From Harmonia axyridis (taxonomy: Eukaryota; Arthropoda; Insecta; Coleoptera; Coccinellidae): a stretch of DNA of 64,000 bases. The notes under the pieces are model-generated. The model saw nothing but the letters and a program-made list of their open reading frames with translations, ran no database searches and was not told where the DNA came from. Made by a program: the position numbers and the translations under genes. The DNA lies in NCBI RefSeq assembly GCF_914767665.1, contig NC_059501.1, positions 34,510,501-34,574,500 on the forward strand. Direction: 5' to 3'. Below, in pieces: positions 24,101 to 35,214 of this stretch. Position 1 is the first letter of the stretch; every line of letters starts with the position of its first letter.

Positions 24101-24850
24101 AATAAGATTTGATTGAAAAAAACACAACTATGTTGGTATAGCAACTTTGCAAAATTAGAACCGAATTCTCCTCGGGATACGAATTATGAAAATTACCTTC
24201 TCGAAATCCGCAGCACCCATAATTCTATGAACTTCACTGTCGTAGAAAATTTTTTTCACCTGTACCGTTGAAATACACACCTGTGTGGTCACTCCACGAC
24301 ACGTAGCTGTGTCGATGCATAAGTACTCCCTCGTGATGTCATATCTTATCAACTAAGCACCTGTAGTAGTGGGAAATTCAGGTGTCCCATCAGAATAGGA
24401 GCAGTATGAAATGTGGAAAAGTAGGGAAATATCCCAGGATCACTAGCAATACCGACTTACACACTAGCGATACTCTTCGGGTTTCTCGAGCTTACAATTC
24501 TCTTTCTGATTTAGGAGCTTTTTAATATATCATAATATAAACAGGAACGTTCTAGCTGTTGTTTTACATAAAGTGTTATGTATTTTTTTAGTAATATGTA
24601 AAGAGCGTATGTTAATCTTAATTTAATGTTCTTTTCGCTCATTCTCCGATCAGATCATCATTTATACCTAACAATTTCTGTAACTTTCGAATTTTTAAAC
24701 GGGAACTGCAGATTTGATCGAGATGATTAATAATAATAATAAATTCATTTGTCAAATGTATACAGAATATATAATACACATACCTACAGTGACACGTTTT
24801 ATGAATTTTCAGAACGATTAAGTTAATTAATAATCACAAAACTATAACCG
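21171..24850. other. 3.7-kb noncoding, AT-rich stretch
   Basis: No supported gene. The frame at 21202-21465 (87 codons) has no recognisable domain. A simple AT microsatellite lies at about 23940-23980, with tracts of ataat. Short G and T runs occur near 23695-23735. Confidence 0.5.
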
Positions 24851-24857
24851 CTAGACA

Positions 24858-25380
24858 TTTTGGCGCCCCGGAAAAATAAAATTTCGCCGCCCTGATTTGC
24901 TTTTTTTATCTGGATTTTCTTCGAAGGATCCTCTGTTGTTCTTTCCAGGCATTTTTTCAATGTCATATAAAATAGTATCATAATTTACGTAACAAGTCCG
25001 GAAAATAGGGTTTTTTTGGACGAATAGACAAAATTCCAGGACTCGCTTACGCTCGTCCTGGAAGTCTGTGAGTCCAAAAAAACCATTTTCGGGCGTGTTG
25101 CGTACAATATTTTTTCGGCAACCATGTAAAATAACACTATCGCTGCTGCTTTCCATATTTTATTACGACAGCGATCAAAAAACATGCAAATTTTTGACAA
25201 CTAATTTCATATGAACTGTCAGCCGTTATCTGGGTTGCTATGGATTCTATGATTCTTTTCCGGCCTAGTCTGGGAAGTACGTACTTTCCGGACTAGGCCG
25301 GGAAATGCTACTTTCTCAGAGAAAAAGCGTCCGGGAAGTGAGCACTTCCCGGACGGTTGCCGAAAAACGTATTTTTTATC
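24858..25380. repeat. hAT-like terminus followed by three strong hairpins
   Basis: 'ggcgccccgg...cgccgccctg' (about 24862-24894) resembles a hAT end read backwards. Beyond it are near-perfect palindromes: 'ttccaggactcgcttacgct' mirrored through 25064, a 46-bp palindrome centred on gtacgtac (about 25261-25306), and 'gtccgggaagtgagcacttc' mirrored through 25354. 'tttttcggcaacc' near 25108 is inverted at 'ggttgccgaaaaa' near 25355-25367, so an outer inverted repeat encloses the inner ones. The ORFs at 24851-25200 are shadows of this structure. Confidence 0.65.
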
Positions 25381-25906
25381 ATAAAATCACCTTGTCAAAT
25401 TAATCAAAGGACGTTTGTCGATTCCATTAAAAATTGTCCTGAATTGTTTGAAAGTACAGCTCTCCATGGTAAAAAAATTGATCTTAAAGGTGGATTTTAA
25501 TATAGTATATCCAATGTCACTTGAACTAATCCATGAAAACGCTTGGCCAGATACTCCTCTGAAGTGGATAACGCGGTCCGCTAAATACAGGGGTCTTTTG
25601 TAAGAATCGTTAGACAATAAATTCACTGGCTCCAAAGGAATTTCTATAAACTTGGACAATTCTTGTATAATCGAAATATTCTGGCTTCCTCCAAGTGACT
25701 TTGGATATACTGTACCTACTTAATTGCTAGTTGAGAGCGCCTTTTCGATCTCTTAAGTGTACATTTTGAGACCTCTATTTTCATAACTATAGTTGAGAGC
25801 GCCTACTTATTCGTAGATTTTGAAAAATGGCTCTTGGCAATTTTATTATTTCATTACAAAGAGTGGTATTTTCTTTAAGAAAACATTTCATGTCAAAAAG
25901 TATGCC

Positions 25907-26142
25907 TTGTTTTATTAACTGACTTTACGCCCTTACAATTTGGCGCCCCGGCAAAATGTCCGGTTTTCCGCTCCTGGCGGCGGCCCTGCTATGAGACTAA
26001 TGCAATATTAATACTGGGTCATTTTTGTTTTATTAACTGACTTTACTACCCTACAATTTGGCGCCCGGCAAAATGTCCGGTTTGCCGCTCCTGACGGCGG
26101 CCCTGCTATGAGACCAATGCAATATTAATACTGGGTCATTCT
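25907..26142. repeat. Tandem duplication, two 118-bp units carrying hAT-like ends
   Basis: Units at 25907-26024 and 26025-26142 are about 95 percent identical. Both run 'ttgttttattaactgacttt ... aatttggcgcc ... aaaatgtccggtt ... gcggccctgctatgagac ... actgggtcat'. Each contains a GGCGCC...GGCCCTG segment that reads, in reverse, like a hAT terminus (CAGGGCCGCC). It may be a partial transposon end duplicated by replication slippage or unequal exchange. Confidence 0.88.
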
Positions 26143-26221
26143 ATAGTTATAACAGTCATATTTCAGAAGTTTTGAATAAATCAAAATCACTTAAATTAAT
26201 AATAATTAATTAATTAATATA

Positions 26222-27372
26222 GATGTGGGCAAATAAGCGAAGTAAGCGGCTATATCACAGGATCCACTTATCGTAAATTGTAAAGTGGTAAATTTTACCA
26301 CTAAAGTGTACAAAAGAACACACTGGAAATTGTTTAGAAGTTCATACCTCTACCGCTAGGGTGCGTAATGGCTACCGTCGAGTAGAAAAATGAATTTCAC
26401 TCGGAAATGTTTCATATGAAGTTGAAGAAAAAATATCATCACTGTAATCCTTGGAAAATTCTCTATCTTTTTGAATTTTCACTTTTGATTTTACGATATC
26501 AAATAAGGGTAGGTGAAAGGGAGAAATCTGACTGATTGAAACACCTGTAACTTCAGTTTTGCTTTCAACACAACACACACAGTTTGGCTCAACATTTTTG
26601 AGCAAATTAGATCTCGTCTGAAAAATAATATCTTGTTGATTGAGGACAAAATATACCCATGGTAAATTTGTTTTTGCTGCATTCGATGGCGCTAAGTCAG
26701 AAGTTCATTGTTCTGTTCATTTTACTCCGAAATTTCAAATGTAATGATAGGATTTTCTTAACAGAAACAGAAGTTCCATCAAATTTGCATGAAAACACCT
26801 TAAGGTTGCTAAGCGATAATTTCATGCGTTCAGAAGTTATGGCCGAAAGAAGATATTCTTCAACTGATGCACAACAGAAAACCAAATTGCGTCTTTGAGT
26901 TCTGACAGAAACAGAAATCCCATCAATTTTGTATGAAAAAACCAAAAGGTCGCAAAGCGATAGCTTCAGGCGTTCTGGAGTTATGGCCGAAAGAAGACAC
27001 AATTTAGTTATTCAGTGCATCAGTTGAAGAATATCTTTTTTCGTTCATAACTCCAGAACCCCTGAAGCTATCGCTTTGCGACCTTTTGGTTTTTTCATAC
27101 AAATTTGATGGGATTTCTGTTTCTGTCAGAACTTAAAACACAATTTGATTTTTCGCAGTGCATCAGTTGAAGAATATCTTCTTTCGGCCATAACTTCAGA
27201 ACGCATGAAATTATCGCTTTGTGACCTTCGGGTGTTTTCATGCAAATTTGATGGAACTTCTGTTTCTGTTAAGAAAATCCTATCATTACATTTGAAATTT
27301 TTTTTACCGCAAGTCTCTACGATGAGTGGATCCTGAGATATAACCGCTTACCTCGCTTATTTGCCCACCCTG
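26222..27372. mobile_element. TA-flanked foldback element with an inverted array of ~140-bp monomers
   Basis: The termini 'TA gatgtgggcaaataagcga' and 'tcgcttatttgcccaccctg TA' are inverted, and pairing continues through 'aagcgg..atat..caggatccac'. Inside are four related units of about 110-140 bp in A-B-B'-A' order: 26750-26900, 26905-27010, then inverted 27015-27135 and 27160-27300. Each carries 'acagaaacagaa.ttccatc', 'gcgataatttcatgcgttc' and 'gttatggccgaaagaagata' variants. The left side has an extra 26280-26710 segment with no counterpart on the right. The ORFs at 26659-27336 are repeat translations on both strands and are not genes. Confidence 0.8.
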
Positions 27373-27539
27373 TACATAACCAAAGGTTGTTTAAATTGAA
27401 TGGTCTACTCTGCCGAGCACTTAATTGAATTTTAGTAGTTTAAAATACATGTCTTGATTGGAGAACAAAATCACAGCTGCAGTATTAAAAAAGTTAATTA
27501 ATAAAATAATATAGGTACATCAAAAATATAAATTAAAAT

Positions 27540-28005
27540 ATGTACAAACATTTCATGTTGCCTAGTCCAGACCTGATTTTTTCGATTTCAGAATAATTGA
27601 AGGAAGCCTATAGTAAAATGTGACAAAACTTTAAAACTTGAAATTATTCGGTTGATTTATTTAAGAGTTATTGAACTGAAATAATTGCACTCTTGAGGTA
27701 ATGTTTATTGATCACCCTGTATGACCGTGCCAAGTAGAGATTTAGAATTTTCATAATGAATTAATTCTTTGTGGTTACGAAAACGGAAAAAATCATAATG
27801 TTCACGTACAGGGTGATCCAATATTCACGAAAATAGGAAAAATCTGAAATTTTCCTAGTCCGGATCTGATTTACTCGAATTCAGAAATATTGCAGAAAGG
27901 CGATAGTAAAGGGTGACAAAACTTCAAAATTTGAAATAATTCGGTCCATTAGTTAAAAAGTTATGCAACAGTGAAGTTGAAGTTGAAGATGAACATCACC
28001 CTGTA
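27540..28005. repeat. Two direct copies of a ~185-bp repeat ending ATCACCCTGTAT
   Basis: About 27545-27722 and 27812-28005 share 'ttgcctagtcc(a/g)gacctgatt'-like text, 'ttcgaatttcagaa', 'ctatagtaaa..gtgacaaaac', 'aattattcggt' and the end 'atcaccctgtat'. The second begins at 'tacagggtgatccaatattc', so it has the TACAGGGTG / CACCCTGTA ends seen across this window. There is no coding capacity. Confidence 0.7.
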
Positions 28006-28271
28006 TACACCAAACGAAGGCACTTAGGCGATTGAAACCTCTTGATACGGGTCCTCCATGATGACCTTAATTCATAGTATTCGTTTGCCTCATTCTTCCC
28101 GGGACACCCTGTATACATACGTGTATTGTTCGAAAAATTCAGAGTCCTCTAAATTTCGAAGAGCAGAACCAGAGAACCAGAGTTTATAAAATATTCAAGG
28201 GGATTTTTAGAGTACTCATGTTTCGTTTGCGGCAGTATAAACTTGCCTTTATTCCTTGTGTCATAAGTAAG

Positions 28272-28645
28272 TACAGAGTGTCCCAAATTCGATACACACT
28301 CGAAGAATCTCGAAAACTATAATACCTAGAGAAAAAAACCTCGAGGACTCCCTATCTATTTTTTCGAAATAATCAGATAACAGAAAGCGTATCATAGATA
28401 TCTTGATTCGTTCTCGAGTTACAGGGAGTTTCTGAAAACTTACTGTTTCAAATATTTCGCTATATCTTGGTTATTGTTCGAGATATTCGAAAAAGTTTAA
28501 AACAAATTCGATATTAATATCACAAAAACTGAAAGAGCTATGAAGATAAAACTAAAAATTTTGATATTTCAACGCTCTGTATCTCGGTAACGAACCTGAA
28601 AAATATGCCCCTGAAATCTTTATACTGAATTTTGAATCACCCTGT
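28272..28645. repeat. Dispersed TACAGAGTG...CACCCTGTA repeat
   Basis: The left part 'acagagtgtcccaaattcga' through 'caaatatttcgctatat' matches the arm of the element at 18446-19302. The right part 'ctgaaagagctatgaagata' to 'gaatcaccctgta' matches 230-375. It is therefore one unit of a family present at least three times in this window. Confidence 0.7.
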
Positions 28646-29366
28646 AGGTATATGCCTCTTTAGTCAGAGTCTGCCTGGGATAATATTTTCGTCCGTGCGC
28701 CCCTGCTCTACGACGAATTGCCTTATCTAATCCACATCATAAAAAAGGTAGAATATTTTTTCAACAATTTATGTGTTATTTCAGTTTGTATTTGAAAAAA
28801 ATCTTTTAGTTTGGGGTTGCTGTAGTAAGCTTCATCTTCAAAATCTGCAATCTTGTATTCATCCTGAGTTATTATAGAGGAACTGAAGTTTTGGACTAAT
28901 TCTATAATGGACTACTTTTCATTTTTTTGTTAAGGATTAATTCTAAAAATTTAAGTAAAATGAAACAAAAATGTGGAAGAATCATTGAAATATCTCTAGA
29001 AATGAAAAAGTTATGGGACTTTGAAGTTGCGCTGGAAGAATAATTTCATAGTACGTGTAAGTGTCGTGACGTCACACACTAGACGACTGGTATTCGCAGA
29101 GTGCTTACGAATTCATTGGTGTACAATCACTTGTGCCGTTCGTGTCGTGTTTTGTTCGTTACACGATGGCTGAAATAACTTACTATATACATACATATAA
29201 ATTACTTTTTTCTCTTTTTACTTTTTACTCCTCACATAAATATGTTTTGCCATTGATAGACTTCAACAACCAGTACTCAACTACAAACTGTTAAATAAAC
29301 GTTTTTTAAATAAATCATCGTTATAAGTTGAACCATGATGAAGCAAACTCAAAAGTAGATACTCAC

Positions 29367-29494
29367 TTGAAAAGTTTAACTCCTTTTATTTCAGCACTGA
29401 CATAAGATGGATTTGAAGAAAAAAACTCCATCACTGCGAATATATCTATTTTAGGCAAATTGTAACTTTGTCCTTTCACGAAGCCTTCTTCCAT
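29367..29494 (-). CDS. Orphan first exon, possible SWIM/YqaJ-type transposon-associated gene (partial)
   Basis: On the minus strand an ATG at 29494 opens 'MEEGFVKGQSYNLPKIDIFA' and runs 42 codons plus two bases to a consensus donor (AA|GTGAGT at 29366). The pattern PK.D...V..FF..NP.YVSAE.KGVK resembles, from memory, the N-terminal exon of a multicopy insect family with SWIM-like zinc-binding and YqaJ-type nuclease domains. I could not find a following exon: every acceptor I tried downstream gives an immediate stop. Upstream, TGACGTCA (a CRE-like site) lies at about 29618-29625. It is either a truncated copy or a gene whose remaining exons are too diverged to see. Confidence 0.4.
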
Positions 29495-29812
29495 TATGGT
29501 GACATAAAAACAAAACTCGAGTTAAAACTACACTGTACAACTACAAATGGCGCGAGAGCCTTGGTGCGGCTAAGTATTTAAACGTAATTTATGGTGTAGC
29601 GATCACAGGCAAGCGCCGTGACGTCACAGACCAAAGACGTTCCGCGCTAAAATACGTAAATTTAAATAATCTATTTCTCAGTCATTTATTGATGGATTTT
29701 GAAAATTTTTTCACTGATTTATCAGTTTTGCTCTATATTTTAATTCTATCGTGTCAAATATAGTATTATCAACATCACTAAACTAGTCGAAACTCAGAAA
29801 AACCTGAAAGCG

Positions 29813-30240
29813 CAGGGCCCACACTAGAGGGGCGGCAAATATTGGAGGGCAGCATTTTCTACTTTTTCTGAAAAATCTGGATTCCTAGTAGAATTTATTA
29901 AATATTTCCTTTAAATTTCAATGAATATCCCATTACACTAATCTGTAACATCTTTGAATCAAAAATGTTTGCAACATCTAATCGTTTGTTTTTTTTTTCA
30001 ATTAATTTCTACTATGGTTATTAGCAGCTAATCTTTTGTTATTTCAGCTAGTATTGGGCCTGAGCGCATTCGAATTAATAATATTTGATCCGCGTCATCT
30101 GATGGTTTTACATAAGGTATCATCAGTTAAAGGAAAAAAAAAGTTCAAGCCTTTTATAACGCCGAAATTCAGAAGAAGAACGTGAAACAGCAGATACCGC
30201 TTTGTCGCACAAGAGGGGCGCCAAATATTGGAGGGCGGCA
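29813..30240. repeat. hAT-like end and paired direct repeat
   Basis: CAGGGCCC at 29813 resembles a hAT terminus. It is followed by 'agaggggcggcaaatattgg' with agggcagca at 29827-29855. A second direct copy, 'agaggggcgccaaatattgg' with agggcggca, lies at 30212-30240. I found no matching opposite end or 8-bp duplication, so the element is incomplete or diverged. Confidence 0.5.
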
Positions 30241-30295
30241 AGGAATTTCACAAATGATTTATCAAATTCACTAATCTTAATTTTTTTATTAGGTA

Positions 30296-30345
30296 AAAAA
30301 AATAGCTTTTTTCTTCTTCTTGTTGTTCTTCTTCTTCTTAAACAC
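30296..30345. repeat. Pyrimidine-rich (CTT)n-type simple repeat
   Basis: The tract reads as runs of ttc/ttg triplets ('cttcttcttgttgttcttct' and beyond). It generates poly-lysine/arginine or poly-leucine ORF artefacts on both strands between 30123 and 30543, which I do not count as genes. Confidence 0.8.
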
Positions 30346-30444
30346 ACCAAGAAGGTCTGCAACATCTGCAAAATTAGTTTGTTTGTTGTTGAATCCATAA
30401 AAAAATACAAAGGCGCCGACTGGTATTTTTGCTAGGATGGCAGA

Positions 30445-33400
30445 AACGCTAAAGCGGTTAAGAGTTTCAAAGTCTGGGAGCGAAGTGAACGAACGGGTTC
30501 GTGAAACTTTTCCAGACAAATTAATCTCCACTTGAAGCGACATCCATTACCCTCATCCATAGTCAATGTGTTATGAAAAAGAGTTTAAATCTTTTGCCTC
30601 TTTTGGGATTATCTTATATACTCGTGTTAGAAATAAATGCTATATGGTTTGTTTTATTTTTATTCTTTGCTTCATTTTGTTCGAATGGAGTGTTTTATCT
30701 TTTGTTGCTTTTCATTCACTTTATCTATCTGTTTTAATTGTTCATTGATAATTTTGTCTTCATTTTTTATTATTATATGCTGCGTCTAATAGGTTTCTAC
30801 CTCGACTATTTTCAGGTAAATTTTAATAAAATCATCCATCCAATTTGCAGTTTTGAAATTATCGGGAAACCATAATTTCGAATGGCATTACATCTCAGTA
30901 ATTCGATCATGTTAAGATTTTGCACGTCGATAAAAAATAACAATTTCAAATTTTGTGCTAAATTTCGTGATGATCGCATCGCCAGAACCATAGAAAAATC
31001 AATGAGAATATAAAAAAAAATAATATTTCGAGGTCAACAAGTTGATATTTTGCCTATAAATGTAAAAAATACCTAACATTTCCGTTACAACAGTTCGGCA
31101 AACAAAGGCCATTTGATACACTTACAAAATATAAAGTGAAACAAGAAATATTATCGAAATCCTGACATATGGAGTTATTTAGTTATACCTAATTTAATAA
31201 AAAAACCTTGAATATAATTCAAGAATTTATATACGAAAGACTTTTCATTTGTTTATTAACATTTACTTTGCTTCCGAATTGAAATTTACTCAGAAAAATA
31301 TTTGACTTTGAATAAAATACAACAAAGCAATTTCCGCTAAACTAGTTTAAGCGTTGAACTAAGTTGTAAACTCAGTTGAGCGGAAATTACTTTGTTTTAT
31401 TTTATTTATAATGAATTTCCGCCAAGTAAGGTCCGAATCCAATAAATATTAACAACTTTGATGCGAGCAACTTAGCACCGTGTAAGTTAAAATGAAAAAA
31501 TTTAACAATGCATATATTCAACTAATTCCATCTAGTTCTCCAAAGTAATTTCTTGTTCAAACTTTTTTAACCTTCGAACAGCATCTCATGTTAGGAAGAT
31601 CATGGCCAATGAATATTGTTGCAAGCTTTATGCAACCGACTTTTGATTTCCGAGACAAAACCTGTGTGGAAAATACACCACTTTTTTTATTCGTTTTTTA
31701 TATTCTACTCATATCATAAAAAATATATATAAAAATTTGACGTGGTTAATTTAGTTTTCAATCGATTTGAATCAGAATTTATTCAAAAATATACATTTTC
31801 TGATTAAATAATCCACTGATTCGATGTTTCTCATGGAAACTTCCAGACAGCTTCTAATCCTTGTCTTAAATAACATGTCAAACAATGCCATGATACGTTA
31901 ACACATATTCAACTCCATATTTTTTCGACATTGCTTCATTCTTATAGAGTCAATGGTAAACAAAAATGTGAAATTCAACATAATGATTATCAGTAAAGCA
32001 AACATTTATAAATCTCTCACGTTGAAAATGATGAGATAATTCCATTTATCATTTCATACGATTGTTAAATTCACATAAACACATTTATGAATTGGTAGTA
32101 CATGACAAATAGTAGAATCTTAAAAAAATAATTTCCGAACAAAATCTAAGGTTCTAAACTTTCCAGGAAATGAATTTTTTAATCAGCGTAATCAAATTTT
32201 GGGCTCCACCAATGAGTTTAGTGAAAATAGTTGCAATTCATTATAATGCGTGAAAGGTAATCCCACTGGTTTATTAGTCCCAATAATCAATCAATGAGTT
32301 TCAGTTTATTTTGTTGAACTCTACAAATCGTACCTACTTACATTTTGAAAAATAGGTAATAACTACTTGGATATTTAAAGTGTAGATAATAAGCATTCAC
32401 TAACATTAACGTATAAAAATTAGAAAGATTTTTGCTAGATACTAATGTCTAAATACAAAGAAATCTCACTGCAAATTTTACGCAAAATAAGATTTAATTC
32501 ATTCCAATTGAAACTTCATTATAAATGCCATAAATCTTTGAATTTGTTCCGAGTTTTGTTCCAGGTGAAAATATTTCAAGTTCTGATAAGAATCGAGATT
32601 TTTTAATTATTCAATTCATTATTATTTAATACATTTATCTCAACTTATTGGATTTCGAAAGACATAATGATAAATAGGTATGAAACATAACATATTAAGT
32701 TTTTATAATTTCCAAGAAAACTTTTTACGTCAAATGGAAGAAGTTTCAATTCATTTTTTCAGAAAATAAACCTAGGTTGCATCTTTCAAGGAAAAAAATT
32801 ATGTAACCTTGAAATTTTGCTGTTTGAATTCAAAAGTTTAGAACTTAAAATAAAGTGAAATAAATTCAAAAAATTTCTTGAAATATTTCTCTTATGATCC
32901 ACAATGTTGATTAAAAAATCACTTTAAAAATCAGTTTTTATTCCGCATTGATGATCCTAACTTTTGGGACTATCAAGGCCATAATTTTAAGGCTAAAAAT
33001 CAAGGAATATTAATTTAAAAATAATTCTCATATACTCGACAACTTACACCTAAGCATGAATCCAAGTACTTTTTTTGCAATAATAACACCTTTTATTATA
33101 TCCAGTATGTAGTATGTACTTAAAATAAAATACATTAAGGTCTTTTAGACAGAAAATGCAAACTCGATTACAGAGCCAATAAAAATCAGTGGTTCATATT
33201 TGAAATTAAATGGAAAAGGTTTAGGCCTATGTGAACTTCCCTCTCATAAAAACCTTTTATTTGAAACATTTCTCCGTAAGATATTTCCTCCCCGAGATTT
33301 TTGACTGATTCAACAAAAAAGATCCGATTTCATACAATGCGCCCGAGGAATACACAATATTTTTTAGACCTTTGTCAATTATTTTTTCAGAGAAATGGCA

Positions 33401-33640
33401 AATAACTCGAGAACTACTCAGAATAGCTTAGGAAATCTACACCAAATGAATGTAGGAATTATTGAGAAAACCCTCTGAATATGCAATGAAATAAAAGATT
33501 CAATTTTGAAAAGTTGAGAGTATTTTCGGTGAAAATATACCCCCCCATCGGACATCCCCCCTGGCTACAGCCTTCATTGTGCCATTTCAAGGTGCATATA
33601 TTTCTCCAAGAAGCAAGCAAATCAAAAGTTTTATCATGTT
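30445..33640. other. 3.2-kb noncoding, AT-rich stretch
   Basis: No supported gene. It contains an isolated imperfect hairpin at about 31325-31410, listed separately. 'ccccctggctacagcc' near 33555 resembles the end of the hAT MITE at 38245 and may be a decayed relative. Confidence 0.5.
31322..31412. repeat. Imperfect hairpin with ~35-bp arms
   Basis: 'acaaagcaatttccgctaaa' and ctagttta on the left pair with 'taaactcagttgagcggaaa' and ttactttgt on the right across a loop of about 20 nt, with roughly four mismatches. It may be a small MITE remnant or a microRNA-like fold. The arms match no microRNA that I recognise. A third partial copy of the arm ('gaatttccgccaagt') lies just downstream at about 31412-31426. 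Confidence 0.6.
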
Positions 33641-33897
33641 AAATAAGGAAATTTCCGAGAAAATTAAAGTCATAATGATTTCAATATCGAGGAATTGAAC
33701 ACTAGGGTTAACAGTGAATGTAACAATATTACTCAACAAATAATTACTAAGGTCCAACGAAGATTTATTGGCCGTCTTGGATACTGCCACTTGCCAGGCT
33801 CAGGAAGAACTTCAGTTTGAAAATTTGTCAATCTTATAATGATTTTAAAGTATTTCATTTTACACAGTTGGCTCAACAAACTTATTGTTCAAAGGTA

Positions 33898-35184
33898 TCA
33901 GGTGTGTGAATAAGTCTTTCCCGTTTTTTTTCAAATTTTGAGCCTTTATTGTGAAAAAATGGTTACAAATGAATTATTGAAAGTATTGGCCATCGCTAGC
34001 TACAACTTTTCCCCATCTTTCTGGCAACATACGAATCCCGTTGCGAAAAAATTCGACCGGTTTGGCCTCTATCCAGTCATCCACCCATTTTTTGGCTTCC
34101 TCGTAGGAATGGAAGTGCTGGTCAGCCAGGCCATGCGTCATCGATCTGAAGAGATGGTAATCAGACGGAGCAATGTCTGGACTATACGGCGGGTGGGGTA
34201 GGACTTCCCATTTGAGCGTTTCTAAGTATGTTTTCACCGGCTGTGCAACATGTGGGCGAGCATTGTCATGTTGCAAAATAACTTTGTCGTGCCTGTCGGA
34301 GTATTGTGGCCGTTTTTCTCGCAGTGCGCGGTTCAAACGCATCAATTGTCGTCGATAGACCTCGCCTGTGATCCTTTCATTCGGTTTCAGAAGCTCATAG
34401 TAAACCACACCTAGCTGGTCCCACCATATACAGAGCATGAGCTTGGCGCCATGAATATTTGGCTTGGCCGTCGATGATGATGCATGGCCGGGTAGTCCCC
34501 ATGATTTTCTTCGCTTCGGATTATCGTAACGGATCCACTTTTCATCGCCAGTCACGATACGATGCAGAAAACCCTTTCTTTTATGTCGCTGAAGCAGCTG
34601 TTCGCAAGTGAAAAAACGCCGTTCGACGTCTCTCAGCTTCAGTTCGTACGGCACCCAATTTCCTTGCTTTTGGATCATTCCCATGACTTTCAAACGCTTG
34701 GAAATGGTTGTTCGGTCAACTCCCAATGTTTCAGCAAGTTCTTCTTGCGTTTGACACGAATCTTCATCAAGCAAAGTCGCCAATTCTTGATCTTCAAAGA
34801 TTTGCGGCCGCCCGGAACGCTCCTTGTCTTCCACGTCGAAATCGCCACTTTTGAAGCGTCGAAACCATCCGCGAACACTTGAATCATCGACACAACCTTC
34901 TCCATAAGCTTCCTGAAGCAACCGATGCGCCTCGGCAGCAGATTTCTTCAAATTGAACCAATAAAGTGAAACTTCCCGCAAATGACGTCGACTCGGCTCA
35001 AATTTCGACATTTTCACGATTTCAAAAATTTATGATGCGAAAAAATTTCAACTAATGTGTTAGTGTGGAATTGTTGACAGATGAATAAGCTTTGATTATG
35101 ACATTATGTAACCATTAAATACTCGCACAGTATTGGTGGCGCCATCTCTTACAAAAAACGGGAAAGACTTATTCACACACCTGA
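33898..35184 (-). mobile_element. Complete mariner (DD34D) transposon, 1,287 bp
   Basis: Both ends carry the same 32-bp terminal inverted repeat without a mismatch; it begins TCAGGTGTGTGAATAAGTCT and continues through TTCCCGTTTTTT. TA dinucleotides flank it at 33896-33897 and 35185-35186, the duplicated mariner target. The total length and a single uninterrupted transposase gene are what an autonomous mariner has. Perfect terminal repeats and an open frame suggest recent arrival compared with the decayed sequence around it. Confidence 0.96.
33974..35011 (-). CDS. Mariner transposase, apparently intact
   Basis: 345 codons from the ATG at 35011 (MSKFEPSRRHLRE...), the usual mariner length; the frame is open two codons further upstream, but from a GTG. 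The N-terminal half has paired helix-turn-helix DNA-binding motifs (about residues 5-110), with the GRP linker 'SGRPQ'. The catalytic triad is visible: 'VTGDEKW', 'LQHDNARPH' and 'YSPDIAPSDYHLF'. I count 34 residues between the second and third aspartates, so it is DD34D, the mariner signature. 'WVPYEL' stands where most relatives have WVPHEL. The enzyme cuts and pastes the element at TA sites. I see no stop, frameshift or missing key residue. Activity cannot be judged from sequence alone. Confidence 0.95.
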   Translation of the reverse strand: MSKFEPSRRHLREVSLYWFNLKKSAAEAHRLLQEAYGEGCVDDSSVRGWFRRFKSGDFDVEDKERSGRPQIFEDQELATLLDEDSCQTQEELAETLGVDRTTISKRLKVMGMIQKQGNWVPYELKLRDVERRFFTCEQLLQRHKRKGFLHRIVTGDEKWIRYDNPKRRKSWGLPGHASSSTAKPNIHGAKLMLCIWWDQLGVVYYELLKPNERITGEVYRRQLMRLNRALREKRPQYSDRHDKVILQHDNARPHVAQPVKTYLETLKWEVLPHPPYSPDIAPSDYHLFRSMTHGLADQHFHSYEEAKKWVDDWIEAKPVEFFRNGIRMLPERWGKVVASDGQYFQ

Positions 35185-35214
35185 TACAAACTGAAGTCCT
35201 TCCTGAGCCTGGCA

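Noticed and set aside
25907..26142. CRISPR-like or satellite array
   Set aside because: There are only two adjacent units, without spacers, in a eukaryotic context. It is a simple tandem duplication.
26659..27336. ORFs on both strands containing the repeated peptide 'LLSAITSERMKLSL'
   Set aside because: They are translations of the inverted ~140-bp monomers of a foldback element. The same DNA gives mirrored ORFs in opposite strands.
30123..30543. Three overlapping ORFs of 77-95 codons
   Set aside because: They are created by a (CTT)n-type simple repeat and repeat ends, with low-complexity lysine or leucine runs.
33938..34882. Plus-strand ORFs of 61-106 codons
   Set aside because: They are antisense shadows of the mariner transposase.
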